A stretch of 64,000 nucleotides of DNA. Origin: Streptomyces longisporoflavus (GTDB lineage: Bacteria; Actinomycetota; Actinomycetes; Streptomycetales; Streptomycetaceae). Position 1 is the stretch's first letter; every line of letters begins with the position of its first letter. Below the pieces are notes generated by a model, which worked only from the letters and a program-made list of their open reading frames with translations, had not been told where the DNA came from and searched no databases. This document shows, in pieces, positions 7,934 to 15,951 of this stretch. The translations under genes and the position numbers were made by a program. The stretch spans positions 248,001 to 312,000 of the forward strand of contig NZ_BMTR01000009.1 of NCBI RefSeq assembly GCF_014649775.1. Direction: 5' to 3'.

Positions 7934-9133
7934 ATGCCGGGCGTGACGCACGACGAAGCGGCGCTGCTCGCCGACCTGATGCCGTGGTCCGTCGCACCGC
8001 TCCGGCCGGGCCGCGGGTGGCCGATGGGACCGGACGCCGCATCCCTCAGAGCCCGTTGGACCGCGTTCCTGCGGGCGGACACGGAGGAGCGCGAGCGCCT
8101 GTTCTCCCCCTCCCGCTCCCGCACCCTGCACACAGCGGTCGCCCAACTCCCCGGCCACGAGGCCAGCACACTGCCCCTGGCCGCCGAGACCGGCCCCTGC
8201 CCCGATCCCGTACGCGTCCTGCACGGCCCCTTCGACGAGCAGTGGCTGATCCCGGACCACCGGCTCATCGACGCCGCGCGCCCGGAGCTGTGGCGGGTCG
8301 CGGGCGAGGGGCAGCTGTTCCTCGTCGAGCAGGGTTACGTCACCGGCACCACGGGGCCCGCGGTGCTCGCCTCCGCCGTACTGCCCGACGGCCGCTCCCC
8401 CGCGGGCCGGCCGGGACGCATCCGTCCGCTGTTCCGCCGCCCCGGCGGACTCGAACCCAATGTGGCTCCGGGCCTGCTCGCCCACCTCTCGGCGACGCTC
8501 GGCCAGGACGTCGGAGCCGGCGATCTGGCGGCCTGGACGCTGGCCGTGGCGCAGGCATCCCCGGCGGGGTGCCGGGTGCCGCTGACGTCCGACGCCGGGG
8601 TCTGGGCGCGGGGTACGGAGCTGGGGCGCCGCGTCCTCGCGCTCCAGGCCCGCGGCGACGGCGCACGCCCGAAGCTCCCCGGCGGGCGGCGTCCCTACGT
8701 CCGGGCTCCGCTGCCCGCCCGCCCCGCGGAGCTGTCGTACGACGCCGACGAGGAGGCGCTGTGCGTGGACGAGGGCCGCATCTCACCGGTGCCGCGGGAG
8801 GCGTGGGACTTCGAAGTGAGCGGGGTCCGGGTCCTGGAACTGTGGTTCGAGCGACGCATGACGGCGGGCGAGGCGGGCACGCTCGACGCGGTCAGGCCCG
8901 CGGAGTGGCCGCAGACGTGGACGTCCGAACTCCTCGAACTGATTACGGTGCTCGCGCTCCTCGCGGAACTCCGGCCGCTGCTGGCCGAGTTGACCGCGGA
9001 CCTCGGCCCCCGCATCACCCCGGAAGCATTGCGTCACGCGGGGGTGCTTCCCGCGCCCGACGCCGCGCGCCGCCCGGCATCAGTCCTGGACCACCACGAA
9101 GAGGGCCCCGGCGGCCAGTTCGCCCTCATCTGA
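7934..9133 (+). CDS. Type ISP restriction enzyme-like C-terminal specificity protein (stand-alone)
   Basis: The product is 399 residues and soluble. Its C-terminal half (TSDAGVWARGTELGRRVLAL, PLPARPAELSYDADEE, EVSGVRVLELWFERRM, WTSELLELITVLALLAELRP) resembles the C-terminal target-recognition region of single-chain type ISP restriction-modification enzymes. No methyltransferase motifs (DPPY, FxGxG) or helicase motifs are present, so it cannot be a complete enzyme. Related stand-alone proteins are known in Streptomyces under this name. The start is the ATG at 7934; a GTG at 7943 is possible. It may form an operon with the GntR gene 15 bases upstream. Its role is unknown. Confidence 0.6.
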   Translation: MPGVTHDEAALLADLMPWSVAPLRPGRGWPMGPDAASLRARWTAFLRADTEERERLFSPSRSRTLHTAVAQLPGHEASTLPLAAETGPCPDPVRVLHGPFDEQWLIPDHRLIDAARPELWRVAGEGQLFLVEQGYVTGTTGPAVLASAVLPDGRSPAGRPGRIRPLFRRPGGLEPNVAPGLLAHLSATLGQDVGAGDLAAWTLAVAQASPAGCRVPLTSDAGVWARGTELGRRVLALQARGDGARPKLPGGRRPYVRAPLPARPAELSYDADEEALCVDEGRISPVPREAWDFEVSGVRVLELWFERRMTAGEAGTLDAVRPAEWPQTWTSELLELITVLALLAELRPLLAELTADLGPRITPEALRHAGVLPAPDAARRPASVLDHHEEGPGGQFALI

Positions 9134-9134
9134 T

Positions 9135-9163
9135 CCCGGCCGGTGGCGCACCCCGTGGCCGGG
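9135..9163. terminator. Hairpin after the ISP-like gene
   Basis: CCCGGCC (9135-9141) pairs with GGCCGGG (9157-9163), and a smaller GGTG-GCG-CACC hairpin lies inside the loop. It starts two bases after the stop codon and lies between convergent genes. There is no T-tract, as is common for Streptomyces terminators. Confidence 0.5.
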
Positions 9164-9317
9164 GCCGGATAGTTGCGGCATCAACAGGTGTGCGTGACAC
9201 GGGTGTTATGGCAGGGGGGCGTGACGAGTGACGCGTACAGCAGGGAAAGAGGGAAGGGGCGGGTGGATGGGAGCAAATCCGCCGCTGAGCGGCGACCGAA
9301 CCCCCGACCACCCGTGG

Positions 9318-9584
9318 TCAGCGACCCCCAAAAAGTGACCGCCGCAGCCTGCGCAAGGGAGCGAAGAGGGAGACCCTTCGCACACGTGCACCTCGGCCGC
9401 TGTGGTCATGCGCACCCCGTGAGGTCAGCTCACGCATCAGCAGAGTCGCTTCCGCCGCCTCACGCTGCGGAACGGCGGGACCGCCCAGCACTGAGAGATG
9501 GCGGTCGAGACGCGAGCTGGACGCGCTGCTCCCGCAGGTGATCGCAGGGACACGCGCCCTGCTGCGCACCGTTATCTGTTCCAT
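9318..9584 (-). CDS. Small basic hypothetical protein (88 aa)
   Basis: The ATG at 9584 has GGGGAG five bases upstream and gives MEQITVRSRARVPAITCGSS. The protein ends in an arginine-rich stretch (VSLFAPLRRLRRSLFGGR) with a net positive charge, a plausible membrane-surface or nucleic-acid contact. No known domain is recognised. It lies downstream of the anti-sigma gene on the same strand, separated by 116 bases. Codon use and the good ribosome site favour a real gene. Confidence 0.6.
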   Translation of the reverse strand: MEQITVRSRARVPAITCGSSASSSRLDRHLSVLGGPAVPQREAAEATLLMRELTSRGAHDHSGRGARVRRVSLFAPLRRLRRSLFGGR

Positions 9585-9700
9585 GTCACTCCCCACCCGT
9601 ACGAGGGCACCCGGCCCAGGGCAGGTTAACCCTATCGCCCCCGCACGACACTCGTGTATCCCGGTCACGGGATTCACCTACCCCGTAAGGAGGTTGACGA

Positions 9701-10474
9701 TTACTCTCCGAATCCGACTGATTCCAGGGTGAGTTGGACAAGAAGGGCAGAAGTGGGCCGCTTTGAGCCTCCGTCGGGTTCGATGGTCACTGCCAGTGAT
9801 CGACCGGGCGCACTGACACCGGAGACGATCACGGGCGTTTCGCCGTCGATCAGCCCCATGGAGCGGGGCGCGGCGGCGGGCCGCACGAGCCACAACTGGT
9901 ACACGCGCCCCGGTGGTGGCGGCCCGAGCCCCGTGACGGTCACCACGGCGCGCCGCCTGGACTCCGACGCCACGACGCCGATGCCGCGCCCCCAAGCGTC
10001 CCGCTCCCCGGCCGCGCGGGCGTCCGGAGCAGCGAGGACGTGGGCGATCTCACGTGCCCCGGCGCGCTCCCGGTCGAGTCGGTCCTCGGCGCTCGTCAGT
10101 TGGCGAGCGAGAAACACCGACAACACCAACAACACCGACGCCGCGAGCGCGGTGACGGAGGCGACGGCAGCGGCGGGGAGATGAAGCACATGGGCGCGCG
10201 GGGGCGCGCTCGGGATCACGGGCGCCCGCGGGGGCGGCTCCTGCTCCGTGGCGCGTACGGCGGTCAGCACCCGCTCGCGCAGTCCGGGCGGTGGCGGTGC
10301 CGCCGCCGCACGCGCCAGTCGTACGGCGCCCTCGGCCAGCTCCCTGGTCTCCGCCAGGCAGGGCGTGCAGCGGGGCAGATGCCGCTCGAAGCGGAGCAGT
10401 TCGCGGGGCGCTAGGGCGTCCAGGGCGTAGGGGACGGCCAGCGAGTGCACCCGCCGGATCACGGTGTGCTTCAT
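9701..10474 (-). CDS. Anti-sigma-K factor, RskA-type zinc-associated membrane protein
   Basis: The ATG at 10474 overlaps the sigma-gene stop (ATGA), giving a 257-residue protein. Residues 1-45 are an anti-sigma domain with the zinc motif H32-x3-C36-x2-C39 (ERHLPRCTPC). One membrane segment follows at about 101-124. The extracytoplasmic C-terminal RskA domain contains VVTVTGLGPPPPGRVYQLWL and a GxxPVIVSG stretch. Such proteins hold the paired ECF sigma factor inactive at the membrane until a signal, redox state in the mycobacterial case, releases it. It is cotranscribed and coupled with the sigma gene. Confidence 0.93.
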   Translation of the reverse strand: MKHTVIRRVHSLAVPYALDALAPRELLRFERHLPRCTPCLAETRELAEGAVRLARAAAAPPPPGLRERVLTAVRATEQEPPPRAPVIPSAPPRAHVLHLPAAAVASVTALAASVLLVLSVFLARQLTSAEDRLDRERAGAREIAHVLAAPDARAAGERDAWGRGIGVVASESRRRAVVTVTGLGPPPPGRVYQLWLVRPAAAPRSMGLIDGETPVIVSGVSAPGRSLAVTIEPDGGSKRPTSALLVQLTLESVGFGE

Positions 10475-11025
10475 GCCGCGCCGCCCGGCGCCGCGCCCAG
10501 GCATTCGCGCAGCCGCAGCAGTCCGGCCCGCATCCGCGTCTTGACGGTGCCGAGCGGGACGGACAGACGCCGGGCCACCTCGCGGTACGTATAGCCGTCG
10601 TAGTAGGCGAGGGTGACGGCCTGGCGCTGGATGTCGGTCAGGCGCCTGAGGCAGCGGCGCACCCACTCCCGTTCGAGCCTGCCCTCGACCGCCTCGGCGA
10701 CCTGGTCGAAGGCGGGGACCTCGCCGCGCTCGGCCACGCGCCGCTCCCGGTCGTTCGCCGCGCGGACGCTGCGCACCCGGTCCACCGCCCGGCGGTGGGC
10801 GAGCGTGAGGATCCAGGACAGGGCGCTGCCGCGCGCCGGGTCGAAGCGGCCCGCCGTCCGCCAGAGTTCGAGCAGCACCTCCTGGACCACTTCCTCGGAC
10901 TGCGCCGGGTCGCGCAGGACGCGCCGGGTCAGTCCGTAGACCGGTCCGCAGACCAGGCCGTACAGCTCCTCGAAGGCCCGCTGGTCGCCCTTGGCGACCA
11001 GTGGAAGCAGTTCGTCGGGCTCCAT
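10471..11025 (-). CDS. ECF RNA polymerase sigma factor, SigK-like
   Basis: The ATG at 11025 (MEPDELLPLVAKGDQRAFEE) follows GAGGGG at seven bases and gives 184 residues, the usual SigK length. The open frame reaches a GTG at 11106, but that would lie at or upstream of the predicted transcript start and has no ribosome site. Region 2 includes DPAQSEEVVQEVLLELWR and SALSWILTLAHRRAVDRVR. Region 4 is LTDIQRQAVTLAYYDGYTYREVARRLSVPLGTVKTR, read across residues 122-160. It is translationally coupled to the RskA-like anti-sigma gene. Likely targets include its own operon and the divergent DUF4331 gene. Confidence 0.93.
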   Translation of the reverse strand: MEPDELLPLVAKGDQRAFEELYGLVCGPVYGLTRRVLRDPAQSEEVVQEVLLELWRTAGRFDPARGSALSWILTLAHRRAVDRVRSVRAANDRERRVAERGEVPAFDQVAEAVEGRLEREWVRRCLRRLTDIQRQAVTLAYYDGYTYREVARRLSVPLGTVKTRMRAGLLRLRECLGAAPGGAA

Positions 11026-11108
11026 GCGTGTCCCCTCGTCCCCTCCTGCCGGTCCCCGGCGGCTCGTCTCTTCCGGGGCCGGGTCACTCCCTGTCCGGTC
11101 GACCACGG

Positions 11109-11136
11109 ATTCGGGGCGGGGGGACGCAGCGGATTG
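11109..11136 (-). promoter_or_regulatory. Candidate SigK-type promoter of the sigma/anti-sigma operon
   Basis: Read on the minus strand, CAATCC (11136-11131), a 16-base spacer and CCGAAT (11114-11109) closely match the mycobacterial SigK consensus CCATCC-N16/17-CCGAAT. A start about seven bases further on would leave an 80-base leader before the ATG at 11025. The same two hexamers recur on the plus strand toward the DUF4331 gene. Autoregulation by this sigma factor is inferred. Confidence 0.65.
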
Positions 11137-11146
11137 GGAACAGGGG

Positions 11147-11173
11147 CAATCCGCAGGGCCCGCCGTCCCGAAT
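11147..11173 (+). promoter_or_regulatory. Candidate SigK-type promoter of the DUF4331 gene
   Basis: CAATCC (11147-11152) and CCGAAT (11168-11173) are separated by 15 bases, 65 bases before the ATG at 11239. The hexamers are identical to those on the opposite strand 10 bases away. Both -35 boxes carry the same extension (CAATCCGC). This links the DUF4331 gene, and perhaps the genes after it, to the divergently encoded sigma factor. Confidence 0.6.
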
Positions 11174-11238
11174 GGCGTTCGTCAGGCGGTCCCCGCGCAC
11201 GGCGCCGGGTCGCGCAAGGAGAGTTGAGGACGGACGCG

Positions 11239-12798
11239 ATGACAGCTACCGCCAAGAGCCGGACGGGGCGGCGCAGCAGGCGCTCTCTCGCCGCGCTCGT
11301 CTGCGGCGCATTGGCAGCCGGGGGGCTCGCAGCCGCCGGCGTGACGGCACTGGAACCGGGGCAGGCGGGCGCCGCCAGCCACCGGGAGGCCCCGCTGATC
11401 TCGGGGCAGCCTCAGTACGACAACACGGACGTGTACGCGTTCGTGAGCCCGGACAAGCCCGACTCGACGACGATCGTTGCGAACTGGCTGCCCTTCGAGG
11501 AGCCGGCGGGCGGTCCCAACTTCTATCCGTGGGCCGACGACGCCCAGTACGACGTCCACATCGACAGCGACGGCGACGCGCAGGGCGACCTTCTCTACCG
11601 GTGGACGTTCGACACGAAGACCAAGAACGGCGACACGTTCCTCTACAACACCGGGCCCGTCACGAGCCTCGACGATCCCGACCTCAACGTGACGCAGACG
11701 TACGACCTCGAACTGATCAAGCTCAAGGACCAGAAGGTCGTCTCGACCACGACCGTCGCCGACGACGTGCCCGCGGCGCCGTCGCACGTCGGCAAGGCCT
11801 CCATGCCGGACTACAAGAAGCTGCGCGACCAGTCCGTGACGCCGGTCAAGGGCGGCGGCTCGACGTTCGCGGGGCAGGCCGACGATCCGTTCTTCCTGGA
11901 TCTGCGGGTGTTCGACCTGCTGTACGGCGGCGACCTGTCGGAGGTCGGGAGGGACACCCTCAAGGGCTACAACGTGAACTCCCTGGCCCTTCAGGTGCCG
12001 ACCTCCCGCATACGGCAGTCGGCGAAGCAGCCCACCGTCGGCATCTGGTCCACGACCCAGCGCAAGACCGCGGGCGGCAAGTGGACGCAGGTCTCGCGGA
12101 TGGGCAATCCGCTGGTCAACGAGGTGGTCGTGCCGCAGAAGGACAAGGACAAGTTCAACGCGTCCTCGCCCTGGAACGACGCGGACTTCCTGAAGTACGT
12201 GACCAAGCCCGAGCTGCCGAAGCTCCTGGAGAAGATCTACAAGCTGAAGGCTCCCGCCGAGCCGCGCGACGACCTCGTGTCGGTGTTCCTGACGGGCGTG
12301 AAGGATCTCAACCAGCCGCCCGGTGTCCGGCCCGCCGAGGCACTGCGGCTCAACACGTCCGTCGAGCCGGCGGACACGCCGAAGCGGCTCGGGGTGCTCG
12401 ACGGCGACAACGCCGGGTTCCCGAACGGGCGGCGGCTCGCCGATGACGTCGTCGACATCGAACTGCAGGCCGTCGAGGGCGAACTCGTCGGGAACAAGAA
12501 CGACCTGGGCGACGCGGTGAACGTCAACGACCGGAAGTTCGGCGGGACCTTCCCGTACGTGGCGCTGCCCACGTCGGGCTCGCGCGGGCCGCTGGCCAAG
12601 GGCGGCGACGCGGACAACAGCGCGGCGCGTGACGCGCTGAACGGCGGAGCGGTGCCGGGGCGGCCCGACTCCGGCGGCGGTCAGGACACCGATGCCGTAC
12701 TGATCGCTTCCGCGGCCGCGGGGGCGGCCGGTGTGCTCCTCGTCGGGCTGGGGCTCGCGTGGTGGCGCAGGCGCGGGGCCCGCGGGGCGCTGGGCTGA
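11239..12798 (+). CDS. DUF4331 domain protein, secreted and membrane-anchored
   Basis: The ATG at 11239 (GAGG nine bases upstream) gives 519 residues. Residues 1-49 are a signal peptide with twin arginines (MTATAKSRTGRRSRRSLAAL) ending near QAGAASHREAP. The DUF4331 domain fills most of the mature protein, starting SHREAPLISGQPQYDNTDVYAFVSPD. The C-terminal helix AVLIASAAAGAAGVLLVGLG, followed by WWRRRGAR, anchors it in the membrane. The function of the domain is unknown. It is divergent from a SigK/RskA-like pair with matching promoter motifs, and is followed by a terminator, a TPR protein and a nickel/cobalt-type transporter. Confidence 0.9.
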   Translation: MTATAKSRTGRRSRRSLAALVCGALAAGGLAAAGVTALEPGQAGAASHREAPLISGQPQYDNTDVYAFVSPDKPDSTTIVANWLPFEEPAGGPNFYPWADDAQYDVHIDSDGDAQGDLLYRWTFDTKTKNGDTFLYNTGPVTSLDDPDLNVTQTYDLELIKLKDQKVVSTTTVADDVPAAPSHVGKASMPDYKKLRDQSVTPVKGGGSTFAGQADDPFFLDLRVFDLLYGGDLSEVGRDTLKGYNVNSLALQVPTSRIRQSAKQPTVGIWSTTQRKTAGGKWTQVSRMGNPLVNEVVVPQKDKDKFNASSPWNDADFLKYVTKPELPKLLEKIYKLKAPAEPRDDLVSVFLTGVKDLNQPPGVRPAEALRLNTSVEPADTPKRLGVLDGDNAGFPNGRRLADDVVDIELQAVEGELVGNKNDLGDAVNVNDRKFGGTFPYVALPTSGSRGPLAKGGDADNSAARDALNGGAVPGRPDSGGGQDTDAVLIASAAAGAAGVLLVGLGLAWWRRRGARGALG

Positions 12799-12820
12799 TC
12801 CCTCCTCCCCGCCCATGACC

Positions 12821-12856
12821 GGCGCGGCCCGCACCAATCCCCCTGCGGGCCGCGCC
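12821..12856 (+). terminator. Strong hairpin between DUF4331 and TPR genes
   Basis: GGCGCGGCCCGCA (12821-12833) and TGCGGGCCGCGCC (12844-12856) form a perfect 13-bp stem with a 10-base loop. It lies 22 bases after the DUF4331 stop. It should end or attenuate that transcript before the TPR gene. Confidence 0.75.
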
Positions 12857-12912
12857 ACTCCTTCCCTCCTGGCTCATCGACTTCTTCTTGACTTCTCGTG
12901 GAAGGTCCAGTG

Positions 12913-14262
12913 ATGGCATTGCCTCGTCCTGCCGGCCGGTCCGTGGTGGCGGCCGTCGCTCTCGCGTTCGCGATCACCGGGGGTGCCGTCGTGGTCGGCG
13001 GCGCGGACGGGCCCGGCCGGTCGCCGTCGTCGTCGTCCGTCGCCGTGGCGCCGGGCGCGCTGCGAGGCGCGGACCTGGATCGCGGTGTGGAGGCCCTGCA
13101 AACTCATCTGCGGGACCAGCCGCGCGACTTCGGGGCGTGGGCGACGCTGGGGACCGCCTATGTCGAGCAGGCCCGCACGCGGGGTGACCCGTCGCGGTAC
13201 CGCGAGGCGGCGCGCGCCCTCGACCGGTCCCTGGAGATCCGGCCCCGCAACGACGCGGGTCTCGCGGGGCGGGCCGCGCTGGCCGCCGCCCGGCACGACT
13301 TCGCGGGGGCGCTGCGGTACGCGCAGGCCGCGCTCGACGTGAACCCGCGCAGCGAGGGAGCGCTGGCCTCGCGGATCGACGCGCTGGTCGAGCTCGGGCG
13401 GTACGGCGCCGCCGCACGGGCCGCTGACGAGGCCGACGCCCGGCGACCCGGGGTTCCGGTGTTCACGCGGTACGCGTATGTGCGGGAGCTGCGGGGCGAT
13501 GTGGCGGGGGCGCGGCGGGCACTGTCGCTGGCGCTCGGCTCCGGTGCGGGTGCGGGGTCCGGCGGCGGGGACGTGGCGTACGTCGCCACTGCCCTGGGGC
13601 AGCTCGCCTGGCGTCAGGGGCAGTACGGGGAGGCGCTGAAGCAGTGCGGGAAGGCGTTGCGGGCCGATGCCTCGCATCTTCCCGCGCTGGAGTGCCGGGC
13701 CCGGGCGTGGGCGGGGCAGGGTGATACGGAGCGGGCGATACGGGGGCTGCGGGAGGTTGTCGCGCGGGCGCCGTTGCCGGGGCCGCTGGTCGCGCTCGGT
13801 GAGTTGTACGAGGCGCGGGCCGGGCGGGGTGACGCGGCGAAGGCCCGGCAGCAGTACGGGCTGGTCTCCGCGTGGGTCTCCCTGGCCCGGGCGAACGGGG
13901 TGAACGCGGATCTGGACGCGGCGGTGGCGTTGACGGATCACGGGACGCGGGCCGAGCGGAGGGCGGCGCTGCGGGCTGCGCGGGCGGAGTGGGGGCGGCG
14001 GCACACCGTCCACACCGCGGACGCGCTGGCCTGGGCCCTGCACGTCGACGGCCGCTCCGAGGAGGCCCTGCCGTACGCACGCCGGTCCACGGCCACGGGG
14101 TTCCGCGAGGCCTCCTTCATGCACCACCGGGGTGTGATCGAGGGGGCGACGGGCCACGCGTCGGCAGCCCGTCGCTGGAAGTCGGCGGCGCTGGACTTGA
14201 ACCCCGGGTTCTCTCCGACGGCGGCGGCGCGAGCACCGAGGGAAACGGGGGGAGGGTCGTGA
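12913..14262 (+). CDS. Secreted tetratricopeptide-repeat protein
   Basis: The ATG at 12913 has GAAGG seven bases upstream and gives 449 residues. An N-terminal membrane or signal segment (RSVVAAVALAFAITGGAVVVGG) is followed by TPR units, for example FGAWATLGTAYVEQARTRG, ALDRSLEIRPRNDAGLAGRA, ALRYAQAALDVNPRSEGALA and GEALKQCGKALRADASHLPA. More degenerate repeats continue to the end (ALPYARRSTATGFREASFMH). TPRs are protein-binding scaffolds, here probably outside the membrane. It sits between the DUF4331 gene and the NicO-type transporter, so it may take part in the same envelope function. Confidence 0.85.
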   Translation: MALPRPAGRSVVAAVALAFAITGGAVVVGGADGPGRSPSSSSVAVAPGALRGADLDRGVEALQTHLRDQPRDFGAWATLGTAYVEQARTRGDPSRYREAARALDRSLEIRPRNDAGLAGRAALAAARHDFAGALRYAQAALDVNPRSEGALASRIDALVELGRYGAAARAADEADARRPGVPVFTRYAYVRELRGDVAGARRALSLALGSGAGAGSGGGDVAYVATALGQLAWRQGQYGEALKQCGKALRADASHLPALECRARAWAGQGDTERAIRGLREVVARAPLPGPLVALGELYEARAGRGDAAKARQQYGLVSAWVSLARANGVNADLDAAVALTDHGTRAERRAALRAARAEWGRRHTVHTADALAWALHVDGRSEEALPYARRSTATGFREASFMHHRGVIEGATGHASAARRWKSAALDLNPGFSPTAAARAPRETGGGS

Positions 14263-14455
14263 GGTCACTTTTGCGTCGTGGTGGGGGCGGGGGCGCGCCG
14301 GGATGCCCGTCCCCGCCATACCGACCCTCGCATCTCGATGCCGGGGGTGTGCGGGCGCGGGTCTGCTTCGTCTGTGGGGGCGGTGTCTCGTCGCGGGGCA
14401 ATCGGCTGGGTGGGCGGGAAATGTCCGCTCGGGGTACCGGCGTCGCGGGGCCGCT

Positions 14456-15907
14456 GTGAAGTGGCGGGCGGTCGGCCGCGGGGCCGCTCTGCTCGCGGCA
14501 CTCATGATCACGCTGCTGCCCGCCGCCGAGGCGCACGCCCATCCCCTGGGGAACTTCACCGTCAATCGGTACGACGGACTCGTGGTGAGGCCCGGGCACC
14601 TGCGGGTCGACCACGTCGAGGACCTCGCCGAGATCCCCGCCACCCAGGCCGGGCCCCGCATCAAGCGCGCAGGGATGCGGAGTTGGGCCGAAGGCCGGTG
14701 TGCGGACGCCGCCCGCGGCAGCCTGCTGCGGGTGGACGGGCGAGCGGCGGAACTCCGCGTGGAGCGGGCCCGGGCGGTTCGCCGGGACGGGCAGGCCGGA
14801 CTGCCCACCCTGCGCGTGGAGTGCGAGCTCGGTGCCCCGCTCCCCCGGGGCACCGAGTTCGCCGCCCGCTTCGAGGCAGCGGGACAGCCGGGCCCCGGCT
14901 GGCGCGAAGTCACCGCGCGGGGCGACCGGATGACCCTGAGCGCGTCCGACGTACCGCGGACGTCGGTGTCGAAGCGCCTCACCCGCTATCCGGAGAGGCT
15001 GCTCGACTCGCCGCCCGGCGAGGACGCCGCGGCCCTGCGCGTCACCCCCGGCGGCCCCGCCCTGAGCGAGGAGCGTCCGGAGGCACCGGCGTCCGTGCTG
15101 CCGCGCGGCGCGGACCGGTGGACGCAGGCCCTCACCGGCCTCGTCGCCCGGCACGACCTCACCCCCGCGTTCGCCGGACTCGCACTGGCCACCGCCCTGT
15201 TGCTCGGGGCGCTGCACGCCCTCGCGCCCGGGCACGGCAAGACGCTGATGGCCGCCACCGCCGCCGCGCGGGGCCATGCCTCCCTGCGCGACGTCCTCCC
15301 CCTGGCGGCCTCCGTGACCGTCACGCACACGCTGGGGGTGACCGCCCTCGGGCTGCTCGTGGCGGGCGGCTCGGTCGCCGCCCCGTCCGTCATCGCCTGG
15401 CTCGGAGTGGTCAGCGGAGTTCTCGTCACCGGGGCGGGAGCCCTGCTCCTGCGCAGAGCCTGGCGGCGGCGCGAACACCATCGGCACCATCACCACGGGC
15501 ACAGTGATCACCACGGGCACGGGCATCACCACGAGCACGGGCCTCACCACGGGCACGATCATCAGCACGCGCCGCCCACCCTGCGCGGCGCCCTCTTCCT
15601 CGGCTTCGCCGGTGGTCTGGTGCCCAGCCCGTCCGCCGTCGTCGTGCTCGTCGGCGCAGCCGCCCTGGGCGAGGCCTGGTTCGGGTTGCTGCTCGTCCTC
15701 GCGTACGGGGTGGGGCTCGCCGTCACGCTGACGGCGGCGGGGATCCTCGTGGTGCGGGTCGGATCCATCGCCGGACGGCGGGTGGTCCGCGGGCCCCGGT
15801 GGCTGCACCGGGCCACGCGGCGGTTCCTGCCGCTCGGCTCCGCCTGTGTCGTGGTCGCCCTCGGGTGTGGATTGGTGTTCAAGGGGGCGGCAACAGCGCT
15901 CGGTTGA
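14456..15907 (+). CDS. NicO/RcnA-type nickel-cobalt transporter with N-terminal extracytoplasmic domain
   Basis: The GTG at 14456 starts a signal-like segment (VKWRAVGRGAALLAALMITL) and a 483-residue protein; longer in-frame starts exist but encode low-quality Arg/Gly sequence. Residues 30-220 are an extracytoplasmic domain beginning HAHPLGNFTVNRYDG. The membrane half carries HALAPGHGKTLMAATAAARG and TVTHTLGVTALGLLV, the NicO metal-site motifs. A histidine-rich loop of over 30 residues (positions about 341-375) follows, then GGLVPSPSAVVVLVGAAALG. It could import or export Ni2+ or Co2+; the fused N-terminal domain is common in Actinobacteria. Confidence 0.87.
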   Translation: MKWRAVGRGAALLAALMITLLPAAEAHAHPLGNFTVNRYDGLVVRPGHLRVDHVEDLAEIPATQAGPRIKRAGMRSWAEGRCADAARGSLLRVDGRAAELRVERARAVRRDGQAGLPTLRVECELGAPLPRGTEFAARFEAAGQPGPGWREVTARGDRMTLSASDVPRTSVSKRLTRYPERLLDSPPGEDAAALRVTPGGPALSEERPEAPASVLPRGADRWTQALTGLVARHDLTPAFAGLALATALLLGALHALAPGHGKTLMAATAAARGHASLRDVLPLAASVTVTHTLGVTALGLLVAGGSVAAPSVIAWLGVVSGVLVTGAGALLLRRAWRRREHHRHHHHGHSDHHGHGHHHEHGPHHGHDHQHAPPTLRGALFLGFAGGLVPSPSAVVVLVGAAALGEAWFGLLLVLAYGVGLAVTLTAAGILVVRVGSIAGRRVVRGPRWLHRATRRFLPLGSACVVVALGCGLVFKGAATALG

Positions 15908-15951
15908 GGTAGTTTTGTGGAGAATCGCACGGCTGCGGATGGGGGACGCCC

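Noticed and set aside
10471..11106. Longer sigma-factor start at GTG 11106
   Set aside because: No ribosome site, extra residues unlike the family, and the candidate promoter lies at this point.
15470..15575. CAC/CAT-rich tract, considered a repeat element
   Set aside because: It encodes the in-frame histidine-rich loop of the NicO-type transporter.
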